DNA of 64,000 bases from the NCBI GenBank assembly GCA_963705355.1, contig OY970070.1, forward strand, positions 186,001-250,000. The letters run 5' to 3'. Every line of letters starts with the position of its first letter. Within the stretch, counting starts at the first letter, position 1. The DNA is from COMBO-56-21 sp963705355. GTDB lineage: Archaea; Thermoplasmatota; Thermoplasmata; UBA10834. Both the position numbers and the translations under genes were made by a program. Positions 52,030 through 61,524 of the stretch are shown one piece after another. The notes beneath the pieces were generated by a model. The model did no database searches. It was not told where the DNA came from and was given only the letters and a program-made list of their open reading frames with translations.

Positions 52030-53670
52030 CTAGTAAGCTCTCTTCTTCTCCTTGCCGTTGCTCACGCTGAGTTTTCGGACCCATAGTCTGTTCAGGCCTT
52101 CAATCATTGCGTCTACGCTGGTCGTGACTATGTCCGACCCAACGCTCTTGCCAAGGGAAAGCAACTGAGCGTCCTCGGAATCCCCGAGCTTCACAGTCAC
52201 TTCGCAAAGGGCGTTCGAGCCTCCTGTGATGGCCTCTAGCCTGTATTCCTTCAGCACGATGTTCTTCGATACGGCCGCCTTGATGGCGCTCACACTGGCA
52301 TCGATTGGACCCACGCCCGTCTCGGAGGCCCTTCGGTTCTCACCGTCGATGTTGAGAACCACAGTCGCGGTCGGTGTGAAGTTCAATCCCGTGAAAACGG
52401 TGAACTCCTCCAGCTTGATGGCTGGCTCGGCTTCCTGGCCGATCACGTCATATGCCACTGCGAGAAGCTCGGCGTCGTCCAGCTTCTTCCCCGACTCGGC
52501 CCACTTTTTCACTCTAGCGACGACCTCCTTGAGCTGGTCGCGGCTGAGTTCCAGGCCGTACTCCTTGAGCTTGTTCTCGACGGCGTGAACGCCTGAGTGT
52601 TTGCCGACCACGAAGGTCCTCTCCTTCCCGACGATCTCCGGTCTCATCGGTTCGTAGGTCGAGGTCTCGCTCAGGACTCCGTGCACATGTATCCCGGATT
52701 CGTGTGAGAACGCGTTCTCTCCCACGATCGCCTTGTTCGGTTGAACAGCAATCCCTGTGAGTTGAGAGACCAGCCTAGAAACGAACGCCATTCTCCTTGT
52801 GTTGATGTTGGTCTTGACGTTGTAAAACGCCTGCAGACCCATGACGACTTCCTCCAGGGCGGCATTTCCGGCGCGCTCGCCCAAGCCGTTTATCGTGCAG
52901 TGGATCTCCTCTGCTCCTCCGAGCACTCCTGCCAGGGAGTTGGCGACCGATAGGCCGAAGTCATCGTGGCAGTGGACTGCCAAAGGCACCCTCACATTCT
53001 TCTTGATCTCGGCAACGAACTGGGTCATTGCCGTGGGAGTCATCACGCCTACTGTGTCTGGAATGTCAATCCTGTCGACCCCTACCTCCTGCACTGCCTT
53101 GTGCATCCTGTGCAGGAACTCAAGCTCGGTCCTCGTGCCATCCTCGGCGCTGAACTCCACTATGAGACCGTGGTCCTTCGCGTACTGGACCGCTACAACA
53201 GCCTTGTCGAGGACTTCCTGCTGGGTCATCTTGAGCTTCTTCTCCAGGTGCGTCTTCGAAGTCGCGAGGAAGATATGGACTGAATCGACATCGCAGCCTA
53301 GCGCAGCGTCAATGTCCGATGGACTTGCTCTGCACAGCGCGCATATCTCGCTCTTCAGCCCTGAGGCTGCGATTCTCTTGACCGCGTCCGCCTCGCCTTC
53401 CGAGTTTATGGGGAACCCTCCCTCGATGATGTCCACGCCAAGCTCGTCCAGCGCCTGAGCGATCTTGACCTTGTCCTCACTTGACAGGGCGACGTTCGGC
53501 GTCTGCTCACCGTCTCTCAGGGTCGTGTCCAGAATCTTGATCCTCTCAGGCATCCTCGTCGCGGCGAAGATCTTCTTGTTGTATTCACTCACGAACACCC
53601 CCGTATCGGGTATCTTGAAGATTGGTTCCATCGTTTCTTTGGCATTCTCACTCGGAGCTTGTGTTGGCAT
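52030..53670 (-). CDS. leuA: 2-isopropylmalate synthase-type enzyme (LeuA/CimA family)
   Basis: This protein of about 546 residues has a TIM-barrel with LDTTLRDGEQTPNVALSSED near residue 47, the metal and substrate site HCHDDFGLSVANS near 238, GLGERAGNAALEEV near 263 and SHESGIHVHG near 324, followed by the C-terminal LeuA regulatory dimer domain (about 410-535). The enzyme condenses acetyl-CoA with a 2-oxo acid. With leuCDB behind it isopropylmalate is likely, but the citramalate or homocitrate variants share all these motifs. ATG 53670 follows GGAGAG; a TTG lies five codons up. A hairpin occurs upstream in the leader/promoter region. Confidence 0.9.
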   Translation of the reverse strand: MPTQAPSENAKETMEPIFKIPDTGVFVSEYNKKIFAATRMPERIKILDTTLRDGEQTPNVALSSEDKVKIAQALDELGVDIIEGGFPINSEGEADAVKRIAASGLKSEICALCRASPSDIDAALGCDVDSVHIFLATSKTHLEKKLKMTQQEVLDKAVVAVQYAKDHGLIVEFSAEDGTRTELEFLHRMHKAVQEVGVDRIDIPDTVGVMTPTAMTQFVAEIKKNVRVPLAVHCHDDFGLSVANSLAGVLGGAEEIHCTINGLGERAGNAALEEVVMGLQAFYNVKTNINTRRMAFVSRLVSQLTGIAVQPNKAIVGENAFSHESGIHVHGVLSETSTYEPMRPEIVGKERTFVVGKHSGVHAVENKLKEYGLELSRDQLKEVVARVKKWAESGKKLDDAELLAVAYDVIGQEAEPAIKLEEFTVFTGLNFTPTATVVLNIDGENRRASETGVGPIDASVSAIKAAVSKNIVLKEYRLEAITGGSNALCEVTVKLGDSEDAQLLSLGKSVGSDIVTTSVDAMIEGLNRLWVRKLSVSNGKEKKRAY

Positions 53671-53700
53671 CAAAACACTCTCCAAAAATCCTTCACTGCA

Positions 53701-53732
53701 GCCCTTAGGCTAGGATGAGCAGCCCCAAGGGC
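53701..53732. promoter_or_regulatory. Inverted repeat ahead of leuA (hairpin or operator)
   Basis: Arms GCCCTT (53701-53706) and AAGGGC (53727-53732), extended inward by near-matching AGGCT/AGCCC, form a stem of about 10 bp with one bulge. It lies 31-62 nt upstream of the leuA ATG, downstream of a GCTTATTC TATA-like element at about 53735-53742 (minus strand). Confidence 0.35.
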
Positions 53733-53834
53733 AGAATAAGCAGACCGTTGCTCTTGTGCGGCATTCCCAGCCTCCGACCACAGTGCGGTCACGCCCTGCT
53801 AGGGAGTGACAAGACTCCTCATGGTCTGAACCGA

Positions 53835-53841
53835 TATAAAT
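53835..53841 (+). promoter_or_regulatory. Putative TATA box for pheA
   Basis: TATAAAT on the plus strand predicts transcription from near 53862, leaving a leader of about 95 nt before the preferred GTG start at 53956. Confidence 0.4.
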
Positions 53842-53955
53842 GTTTGCGGTTCTGGGTCAGGAGGATGGACCGCGCCTTCCCTGGACAGTTGTGTGCATTC
53901 CGACGCCCTTCTGATGTTTTGGAAGACTAGAAATACCTCGTTCAAGGTACAGCGC

Positions 53956-54795
53956 GTGATACGCTTGACCAAAGATCCGTTGGTGGCCTTCCAGGGCGAA
54001 CGTGGGGCTTACTCGGAGGACGCCTGCTTCAAGTATTTCGGGAACCAAGTGAAGACATCGCCTTTCCCTGACTTCCAATCCGTGTTCGAGGCTGTCGAGC
54101 ATGATAAGGTCACACATGCGGTGGTCCCCGTCGAGAACTCAATCGAGGGCAGTGTGGCGCAGGTGAACGACCTCCTCCTTGACCACGACCTGACTGTGTC
54201 GGGAGAAGTGATCGTCCAGGTCAAACATTATCTGATGGCGTATGATGGCGCGAAGACTGATGCGGTCAGGGAAGTTCTGAGTCACCCGCAGGCATTAGGC
54301 CAATGCCGTAAGTTCCTTGCCAACCATCCTGAGTGGAAGGTGATTCCTTCCTACGATACGGCAGGAAGCGCTCGCATAGTCTCTGAATCGAAGAGGACTG
54401 ACATTGCAGCCATTGCCAGCAGACGAGCGGCGAGCGTCTACGGATTGAAGATACTCAAAGAGGACATCCAGAGCGAGGACGTGAACTTCACCCGCTTCTT
54501 CGTGCTCGAGAAGAATCCGGGGCCAGTGTCTGGAGCTAACAAGACCTCTATAGTGTTCGCTACGAAGAACGCTCCAGGAGCCTTGCACAAGTGCCTTGGC
54601 GAGTTCGCGTCGCGGAACGTCAATCTGACAAAGCTGGAATCCAGACCCAGGAAAAACAAGCCTTGGGTCTACGTGTTCTATGCGGATCTCGAGGGGAGCA
54701 TCGACGACCCTAACTGCCATGCTGCAATCGGCGGGTTGCTGAAGACCGGCGCCTTCGTGAAGATACTCGGTTCCTACAGGAAGGCCGAGATCTAG
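53956..54795 (+). CDS. pheA: Prephenate dehydratase with C-terminal ACT domain
   Basis: This 279-residue enzyme has a type-2 periplasmic-binding-like catalytic domain: VAFQGERGAYSEDACFKYFG near residues 9-28, VPVENSIEGSV near 61-71 and ASRRAASVYGL near 155-165. An ACT domain (about 190-279: SIVFATKNAPGALHKCLGEF) follows and usually gives phenylalanine feedback inhibition. It turns prephenate into phenylpyruvate. The frame is open from 53893 (ATG), but the GTG at 53956 fits the family N-terminus (IRLTKDPLVAFQGE), with AAGGT ahead of it. Confidence 0.92.
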   Translation: MIRLTKDPLVAFQGERGAYSEDACFKYFGNQVKTSPFPDFQSVFEAVEHDKVTHAVVPVENSIEGSVAQVNDLLLDHDLTVSGEVIVQVKHYLMAYDGAKTDAVREVLSHPQALGQCRKFLANHPEWKVIPSYDTAGSARIVSESKRTDIAAIASRRAASVYGLKILKEDIQSEDVNFTRFFVLEKNPGPVSGANKTSIVFATKNAPGALHKCLGEFASRNVNLTKLESRPRKNKPWVYVFYADLEGSIDDPNCHAAIGGLLKTGAFVKILGSYRKAEI

Positions 54796-54799
54796 AAGG

Positions 54800-54943
54800 C
54801 TACTCGTCCGTCCAGGCGCTGACCACCGAGCCTATGGCCACGATGACCACTCCCAGCACGAATATTATGCCCGCATTGGCCAGAGCCGCTGAGATGTCAA
54901 CCGATATCATCGCGTCCTGCTTGACATATTTCGTGGTTGCCAT
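54800..54943 (-). CDS. 47-residue single-pass membrane miniprotein
   Basis: A short reverse-strand frame encodes MATTKYVKQDAMISVDISAA followed by a hydrophobic helix of about 20 residues (IIFVLGVVIVAIGSVVSA) and an acidic end (WTDE). It begins 74 nt after the stop of the 7TM-DUF835 gene on the same strand and ends 4 nt from the convergent pheA stop, so it may share the upstream transcript. The composition is a clean N-in or N-out single-pass helix. No family was recognised. Confidence 0.5.
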   Translation of the reverse strand: MATTKYVKQDAMISVDISAALANAGIIFVLGVVIVAIGSVVSAWTDE

Positions 54944-55017
54944 GCTAGAGTTCATTGAATGCAAGCGCAATGTGAGAGACTAGCCTTTTCCAGAAATCAT
55001 TCGAGAGGCGGGTCTCA

Positions 55018-56382
55018 TCATGCAGGAGCGCCTGCCATCATGGACTCTCTCTTGAGCTCCTCGATTCCCGCAGACCCTCTTAACACAATCCTATCCCTCT
55101 CCAGCAGAGCGAGGTCCTTTTCTTCGAAGGCCTTGGGGTGGACTGCGACCAAGAGCCTCGTTTTGGTGATCCATGTGGTCTCGTTCAGGGAATCCAGGGA
55201 TCTCAGGATTTTTCTGAATTCGTTGAATGTCGTGATGTACTCTATGCCCTCGATCAGGACGATGCTGTTCGGGTTCGTCTCCATGAATCGTATCAGGGTA
55301 TCGGTCAAGACTGCCAAGCTCGTCGGCGCGATTCGGCGCTCCCCAGGGGATTCTGTCAACCATATGATTGGTGTCACATGCAGATTGTGTTTTGTTCTCA
55401 CGCCATCTGGGAACTCGCGAGTGACAACGAGACCCTTGGGGATCAAGAACTCGAGAGTCGCGGATGCCGAATCTTCTTTGACAGGTATTTTTGCGTCCGG
55501 TCTCAATGGAAGGCTGACTAGCTCAGAGAACAGGTTGAATGCGGAGTCTGCCTTTTCGTCGTAGATCAGATAGACTCCTCTCGGGATGTCGAAGCTTCTG
55601 AATCCATCTCTCTTGTGGGTTTCCGTTTCTGCATCGACGGTTATGACCAAGAATCCTGGTCCTTTCACGGCTCTCGCCATCACGATGAAAAGACCCACCA
55701 TGATCCAACCATAAGGGTTGTAGTCATCGAAACCGCAGCCCACTCTGAGTATCACGTCGAAAACCATTACAATGCTGGGGATTCCCACCCAGGCCAATGC
55801 TAGGAGTACCATGTCCATGAGGCCCTTGGCATCGAGCTTTGGCATTTTGCCTTTCCTCGATTGTGTGATAGGCAACGCAATGTTCAATGCTATGGTCGAG
55901 ACTATGTAGGCGCTAACGGCAATCAGGATCCAGGTGTTCTTCTTCAGCCCCTCGGCGCCGTCCATGCCCCTTGCCCAGACCGCCACTATGAGCGCAAGGC
56001 CCACCAGCCCCCAGCCTGTTATCAGATTGAGAGGTTCCTTTTTCAGAAAGGGGGCGAATTGCTCAACTGCATTGAACCTCACATATGTGGTTGCGAGCGA
56101 GACTGCCAAAAGGGAAATCCAGATCAGCACGACCGTTAAGGTCAAGTCAACGGACACATCGGCATCCACAGGCCATCCGACGATGGTGTTCTTCAGCAAT
56201 TCGAGAACCCAAAGCGCTGCCAGAGAAATCGTGAACATCAGGATGGCCCAGCTCCTCATCACCTCGAAGAAGTGCGCTTCCATGCTGTACACGGAGTAGA
56301 GAGCGTACGCCACAACTCCAAGGCCTATCAACGCTGGAAGAATCTTGAAGATGAACTCAACCATGTCTGTCACGAATTGCAC
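55018..56382 (-). CDS. Seven-TM membrane protein with C-terminal DUF835 domain
   Basis: This 454-residue protein has an N-terminal half (about residues 1-245) with seven hydrophobic helices, a short linker rich in charged residues, and a C-terminal soluble part matching the archaeal DUF835 family. Seen there is a Walker-B/RecA-like strand, NPNSIVLIEGIEYITTFNEF near 375, then LRSLDSLNETTWITKTRLL and VAVHPKAFEEKDLALLERD. DUF835 is known in archaeal signalling-type proteins, but its function is undefined. A membrane sensor is a plausible role; no kinase or ligand motif is present. Confidence 0.75.
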   Translation of the reverse strand: MQFVTDMVEFIFKILPALIGLGVVAYALYSVYSMEAHFFEVMRSWAILMFTISLAALWVLELLKNTIVGWPVDADVSVDLTLTVVLIWISLLAVSLATTYVRFNAVEQFAPFLKKEPLNLITGWGLVGLALIVAVWARGMDGAEGLKKNTWILIAVSAYIVSTIALNIALPITQSRKGKMPKLDAKGLMDMVLLALAWVGIPSIVMVFDVILRVGCGFDDYNPYGWIMVGLFIVMARAVKGPGFLVITVDAETETHKRDGFRSFDIPRGVYLIYDEKADSAFNLFSELVSLPLRPDAKIPVKEDSASATLEFLIPKGLVVTREFPDGVRTKHNLHVTPIIWLTESPGERRIAPTSLAVLTDTLIRFMETNPNSIVLIEGIEYITTFNEFRKILRSLDSLNETTWITKTRLLVAVHPKAFEEKDLALLERDRIVLRGSAGIEELKRESMMAGAPA

Positions 56383-56710
56383 CCGAGGTATCCGTCATTG
56401 ATGGTACCAGGTCAACAGTCTTACAGGTCAAGAATCTTTCCGAGGAGTTAGCCTTTCTGCGCAGGCCCTCCGTTCGCAGGGTTCATTCCGTTGTCAAGAA
56501 TCGTGTAATCCGCAGGTTTAGTATAGTCAGTATTCGCTGTACTTGCCGCGAAAGCGCGAGGCGGGCGAGGCGCGCATGGTGGGCCGAGGGCGCCTGCCCT
56601 GACCACATATCACGAGGGGAGGAGCTGTTGTACTGTGATTGTGGATGAGGATCATCGCCGAACCCGCGCCTCGAGGCATTGAGCCTGTCGATATTGGGGG
56701 GAGGAATTGA
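56383..56710. other. Intergenic region between divergent membrane-protein and subtilase genes
   Basis: It presumably holds promoters of both genes. A very strong ribosome site (GGGAGGAATTGA) lies at its end before the subtilase ATG. No additional gene, repeat or RNA fold was recognised; reverse-strand frames that run across it into the subtilase gene are antisense noise. Confidence 0.45.
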
Positions 56711-59700
56711 ATGCAAAATGCAAGGAGAGTAATTTGCGTGTTAGCGGTGTTCGTTCTCGGCATGAGCCTGGCTGCGGTCGTTGTTTCTGTGCCTGCTGCG
56801 AGCACTAGCAGTGTCTGTGCGATTGGCAAATTGGAGCCCAAGTTGCAGAGCGAATTGCCGGGATTGCTGAAGGTTTCGCCCGACGCCAAGGTGAGGACGA
56901 TAGTATTCTTGACAGAGGGAACGGATTTCACTCAGGCCAGCGACCTTCTGGTCGAGAGCGGAGTTGATGTGACTGCTCAGTACCCCGCGCTTGGAATCAT
57001 GGCAACATCCATTCCGGCTAAATCACTCGCGACTGTCGCGTCCATAGGACAAGTCGAGAACGTTTTCGTCGACGAGAAACGAGAGTCGTTGCCTGTTCCT
57101 CAGGGCGATTGGGCCGCGGACTTAGCGAAGCTGTACGATCCTGCGACTGGGATATGGTATGCCTCCACGCCTTACACAATGGGCGCCGACCAGGTATGGG
57201 AGAAGGGTATCACCGGAAGCGGCGTCCGTGTGGCCGTGCTAGACACAGGCGCGGACATCTACCAGAACGATCTAGCTCCCGCGATATACGACTACAAGTC
57301 CTTCACTGGAGAGGAGTTCCACGACTTGGACGGCCATGGCACATCGACTGCAGGCCTGATCGCCAGCAGAGCGGTCAACACGTACTACGGATTCATCAAG
57401 ATTCAAGGGATGGCGCCAGGCGCCATGATCATGGCGGGCAAGGTTCTCGGCGATGACGGCTATGGCTGGGACTCGTGGATTATTGCTGGCATCGAATGGG
57501 CTGTTGCTGGCAGTGACGGAAATCCAATGACACCGGACGGCGCCCAGATCATAAGCATGAGCTTGGGCGGGCTCGAGGTCCCGAACGATGGGAACGACCC
57601 GACGTCCCTGGCACTTGACCGCGCCGCGGATGCAGGAGTCGCCAGCTTCATCGCTGCCGGTAATGAGGGCATGGGACGAGGAACGATTGGGTCCCCCGGT
57701 GTCTCTACGAGCGCCATAACAGTAGGCGCCTCCACGAACAATGCTGAGGCATTCTACCTGCTTGGGTATTGGCCTTTCACAAACAGCAATGGCAAGTACC
57801 TCGCAAAAGACTACGAGAACAACCACATGATATTCTGGAGCTCGCGTGGGCCTACGGCTGACGGTAGGATCGATCCAGATCTTGCTGCTGTGGGCGCGTG
57901 GGGCCCTGCGCCGACTCCTGACAACACGGCCGACCCTCAGTTCGGTGGAACGAGCATGGCTACTCCGGTCGCTGCCGGGATAGGCGCGCTAGTCTACGAG
58001 GCCTTCGAGAACACCAACGGGAGGGCGCCAACGCCTGCTGAGCTGAAGGCAATCCTGATGGGCACCGCAATGGACATGGGCTACGGTCCAGCCGAGCAGG
58101 GAGCGGGCAGAATCGATGCTCTCGCGGCGTACGAGGCGGCGCTTGGCATGCGGCAGGTCGGCAGCACGCCGTCCGTTGCACTGACGATCGGACCAGGTCA
58201 GAGCAAGGTTGTCAAGCTCGGATCGGGCAAGGTCACATCGACGAAGGTTTTCGAGCCAGTTGCGGGCGGCATGGAGGTGTCCGGCAAGGTCCAGATGGAC
58301 AAGGACTGGTTCTATTCGTTCAGCGTCCCAAAAGGCGTTAGCTACATCCACATCGACTTGGCCTTCGGCCAGAAGTACGTCTACGGCACGAGCGTGCATG
58401 ACTTCACCGGCCTCGGCTGGACAGACGACCACCTGAACCTCATCCTTTACAGGATTGAGAACCACGGGAGAACGATGATCAACTACGCCTACGCCCACAC
58501 AAACACACAGGAGCTCAACGCGAAAGTGACGCCTGGAAAGTATGAGTTGCGGGTGTGGGGCGCGCAGTACGTGAACAAGCGGATCCCGTTCGACGTGAGC
58601 ATAGAGTTCTACAAAACGGCCTCATGGAGCTGGGCGAAGCTGTCCGGTTCGACGGCGACTATCAAGGTCCCGAAGCACGCGGAGGCTGGAACGTACTTGG
58701 CTTTCATTGAGGTCGCAAGAGGTGCAACGAAATCGCTTGTTCCAATAGCCGTGACTGTCCCGATGAAGATTGGTGTGCCGGCGAATGGAGCGATCGATGT
58801 TGGCCACGAGACCTACAGCACCACTGAGGGCGACTGGGTGTACTACTCCGTCAATGTACCTGCTGGCAGCGAGGCGCTCACTGCTGTCCTCACTTGGACC
58901 GACTGGAACACGGATATCGATCTATACCTGATCAACTCCGCTCGAGACCCTGTTGACGCATCGCTCACACCATACTTGGGCGACGGGTTGTACGGCCCAT
59001 GGGCGACGTCCACGGGCACAATGACTCAAGTCGTGTCTGTGCCGCATCCTGTCTCGGGGAAGTGGATGATCGCGTTGCATGACACCTTCCTTGGCAAGGT
59101 CTTCGTTGAGCCCTACACGCTGACGGCAACTCTGAGCTCTCCGGTGACCTTCGATGCATCGGCGATCACAGTGCACGCCGCGGCTGACGTCATGTTGGCC
59201 AACCATCTGGCCTATCCGATGCCAGTCGCGCTCAAGCCTGTGAAGAACCAGCTTGAGACGACCACCGATGCAATAACGGGAGATCTGAATTCGACGAACA
59301 TCGGGGGTTCGGGTTACGATGAGATACTCTTCACGGTCTCTCCCGGAACAGAAACGCTGGAGCTGAGCATCAGCTGGGTTGATACGGCTGCAGACATCGA
59401 TGCCGTGGTGTACGCGACGGACGGAAGCGATCGCGGGATCTTGTGGAACAGCGGAGACCGACTTGTGGTTGAGGATCCGATTCCAGGCGTTTGGGAAGCT
59501 GCAGTCGCCATGAAGAACACAGATCAAAGCACGTCGTACACCCTGACCTTGACAACGACATCGCATCCGGCCTGGGACGACCTCGCGGTCAGCGCTTCGG
59601 AGATGACGCTCGATCCGAGATCGTCAGCAGTGGTCACTCTGTCGCCTGCCACTACTGTGCCAGGAACCTACGACGGCGCGGTCATCGTGTACGATCTCTA

Positions 59701-59749
59701 CACGGGCTGCATCTACGATGAGCTCGCGGTATCGCTAGTTGTAAGCTGA
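56711..59749 (+). CDS. Secreted subtilisin-like serine protease (S8) with C-terminal PPC-like domains
   Basis: This 1012-residue protein has a Sec signal peptide (residues 1-30, basic then VLAVFVLGMSLAAVVV, AxA-type end), an inhibitor-like propeptide (about 50-130), and the S8 catalytic domain with the triad visible: Asp178 in VAVLDTGAD, His209 in DLDGHGTSTAG, Ser415 in GGTSMATPVAAG, and the oxyanion Asn318 in AAGNEGMG. The C-terminal half contains beta-sandwich regions, at least two resembling PPC domains (TWTDWNTDIDLYLI near 735; SWVDTAADIDAVVYATDGSD near 890). It probably digests extracellular protein. GGGAGG gives a strong ribosome site. Confidence 0.93.
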   Translation: MQNARRVICVLAVFVLGMSLAAVVVSVPAASTSSVCAIGKLEPKLQSELPGLLKVSPDAKVRTIVFLTEGTDFTQASDLLVESGVDVTAQYPALGIMATSIPAKSLATVASIGQVENVFVDEKRESLPVPQGDWAADLAKLYDPATGIWYASTPYTMGADQVWEKGITGSGVRVAVLDTGADIYQNDLAPAIYDYKSFTGEEFHDLDGHGTSTAGLIASRAVNTYYGFIKIQGMAPGAMIMAGKVLGDDGYGWDSWIIAGIEWAVAGSDGNPMTPDGAQIISMSLGGLEVPNDGNDPTSLALDRAADAGVASFIAAGNEGMGRGTIGSPGVSTSAITVGASTNNAEAFYLLGYWPFTNSNGKYLAKDYENNHMIFWSSRGPTADGRIDPDLAAVGAWGPAPTPDNTADPQFGGTSMATPVAAGIGALVYEAFENTNGRAPTPAELKAILMGTAMDMGYGPAEQGAGRIDALAAYEAALGMRQVGSTPSVALTIGPGQSKVVKLGSGKVTSTKVFEPVAGGMEVSGKVQMDKDWFYSFSVPKGVSYIHIDLAFGQKYVYGTSVHDFTGLGWTDDHLNLILYRIENHGRTMINYAYAHTNTQELNAKVTPGKYELRVWGAQYVNKRIPFDVSIEFYKTASWSWAKLSGSTATIKVPKHAEAGTYLAFIEVARGATKSLVPIAVTVPMKIGVPANGAIDVGHETYSTTEGDWVYYSVNVPAGSEALTAVLTWTDWNTDIDLYLINSARDPVDASLTPYLGDGLYGPWATSTGTMTQVVSVPHPVSGKWMIALHDTFLGKVFVEPYTLTATLSSPVTFDASAITVHAAADVMLANHLAYPMPVALKPVKNQLETTTDAITGDLNSTNIGGSGYDEILFTVSPGTETLELSISWVDTAADIDAVVYATDGSDRGILWNSGDRLVVEDPIPGVWEAAVAMKNTDQSTSYTLTLTTTSHPAWDDLAVSASEMTLDPRSSAVVTLSPATTVPGTYDGAVIVYDLYTGCIYDELAVSLVVS

Positions 59750-59835
59750 TCGGATCGACCAGAAAAACCTCTTCCAAAACCTCTTCCATACTTTGGTTTT
59801 CTGTACTTGCGCACAGGGGTTCCCGTGATGGCCAC

Positions 59836-61524
59836 TCAGCCTCGTGCGTCCAGAACGGCTCCCAGGCTGGCAGAACTGACACTCTCTCTGTATCTTCTGA
59901 GATATCCGGCCAGCTTCGGTCTCGGAGGTCGCATGTCCTTGAGCCTGGATTTGACTTCCCTCTGCGAGATCAGGACCTCGATTTCCCTGGCATCCAGATT
60001 GATCCTGAGGATGTCCTTCTCCCGAACCGCAGCCAAGGTTCCCCCGACAAAGGCTTCTGGCGAGACGTGGCCCACCGCGAGCCCCCTGGTGCCTCCTGAG
60101 AATCGCCCATCAGTGACGAGCGCGACGGATTCCCCAAGCCCAATGCCGGTGAGTATCGCGGTCAGACCGAGCAGCTCTGGCATGCCGGGCGCCCCTTTCG
60201 GACCCTGGTAACGGACGATAACCGCATCGCCTGGCCTGATTTTGCCTGCGAGCATTGCCTCGGTTGCGTTCTTCTCTGAATCGAACACTCTGGCTGGTCC
60301 CTCGAATCTCCTCAATGCTTCAACGACAGCAGACTGCTTGACCACACACCCTTCCTCTGCGAGGTTCCCCCGGAGCACAGCTATACCGCCTTCTTCGTGG
60401 TATGCGTGGTCGAGATCTCTGATCACATCGTGGTCCTTGACAGCAGACGACCCTGCTATGTCCTTGATCGTCCTTGCCTCAACCGTGCCTGAATCCTTCA
60501 GTTTCGGAGACAGTCGAGACAGCACGGCTGGTATTCCTCCCGCTCTCTCGAGGTCAATCATGAAGTGCTCGCCCACTGGCTTGAGTGCGACGATGTGTTT
60601 CGTGTCTCTGGACAGCTTGTCAAAAAGGTCGAGCTCAATGGAGATGCCGAATTCCTTGGCGATCGCTATCAGGTGCAAACAGGTATTAGTCGACCCACCA
60701 ATTGCGTTGTCAACCCTGATCGCGTTCTCGAAACTGTCTCTCGTGATGAAATCCCGGGGCTTGCGATTTCTTCTCACGAGGTCTACAGCGAGTGCGCCTG
60801 TCTTCCTTGCCAACTCGAGCTTCTTGGTCGATATCGCGTGGGAGGTGGCGCAACCGGACAGACTGAGCCCGAGAGCCTCCGTGAGGCACGCCATCGTGTT
60901 CGCGGTGAACAGGCCCGCGCAAGAGCCTGGTCCTGGGCAAGCTCTCCTCTCGATCTCCGCGAAATCGTTCTCAGTGATCTTGCCCGCGTTGAGCTCCCCC
61001 ACGGCCTCGAAAATGGAGATAACATCCAGCTTCCTGTCTTTGTAGACCCCAGGCATCATAGGTCCGCCAGTCAGCATCAATGATGGTATGTTCACGCGCC
61101 CGCAAGCCATCAGCATGCCGGGTGTGATCTTGTCGCAGTTCGTCACCCCGACCCATCCGTCCGCGACGTGCGCCTCGACCATCGCCTCAATCCCATCTGC
61201 GATTATCTCCCTGGACGGGAGGGAGTATCTCATGCCGTCCAACCCCATCGCGATGCCATCGCAGATTCCGGGAACACCGAACTCGAAGGAGACGCCGCCT
61301 GCTTCGTCGATCCCCTTCTTCACTTCTTCCACCAATCTGTTCAAATGCATGTGTCCGGGCACGATCGTGTTGAAGGAGTTCGCGACTGCAATCAGCGGCT
61401 TTTCCATGTCCGCATCATCCATCCCCAGGGCCCTCAAGAGTCCTCTCGCTGGCGCTCTTGATAGACCTTTCCTGAGAGAATCGCTCCTCAGCGGGGCGTC
61501 GACACGACTGGTGGGCATGGTCAA
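59836..61524 (-). CDS. ilvD: Dihydroxy-acid dehydratase
   Basis: This 562-residue enzyme of branched-chain amino acid synthesis has the family strings VANSFNTIVPGHMHLNRL near residue 47, VGVTNCDKITPGMLMACGR near 120, cluster cysteines in CDK and in PGPGSCAGLFTANTMACL near 190, and the C-terminal DGRFSGGTRGLAVGHVSPEA near 470. It dehydrates 2,3-dihydroxy-isovalerate and its methylvalerate homologue. It overlaps the aspartate kinase stop by ATGA and is last in a hom-lysC-ilvD unit. Confidence 0.96.
   Translation of the reverse strand: MTMPTSRVDAPLRSDSLRKGLSRAPARGLLRALGMDDADMEKPLIAVANSFNTIVPGHMHLNRLVEEVKKGIDEAGGVSFEFGVPGICDGIAMGLDGMRYSLPSREIIADGIEAMVEAHVADGWVGVTNCDKITPGMLMACGRVNIPSLMLTGGPMMPGVYKDRKLDVISIFEAVGELNAGKITENDFAEIERRACPGPGSCAGLFTANTMACLTEALGLSLSGCATSHAISTKKLELARKTGALAVDLVRRNRKPRDFITRDSFENAIRVDNAIGGSTNTCLHLIAIAKEFGISIELDLFDKLSRDTKHIVALKPVGEHFMIDLERAGGIPAVLSRLSPKLKDSGTVEARTIKDIAGSSAVKDHDVIRDLDHAYHEEGGIAVLRGNLAEEGCVVKQSAVVEALRRFEGPARVFDSEKNATEAMLAGKIRPGDAVIVRYQGPKGAPGMPELLGLTAILTGIGLGESVALVTDGRFSGGTRGLAVGHVSPEAFVGGTLAAVREKDILRINLDAREIEVLISQREVKSRLKDMRPPRPKLAGYLRRYRESVSSASLGAVLDARG

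Noticed and set aside
59750..59835. Possible terminator between subtilase and ilvD (repeated CCTCTTCCA)
   Set aside because: The repeat is direct, not inverted, and no T-run follows; too weak to call.
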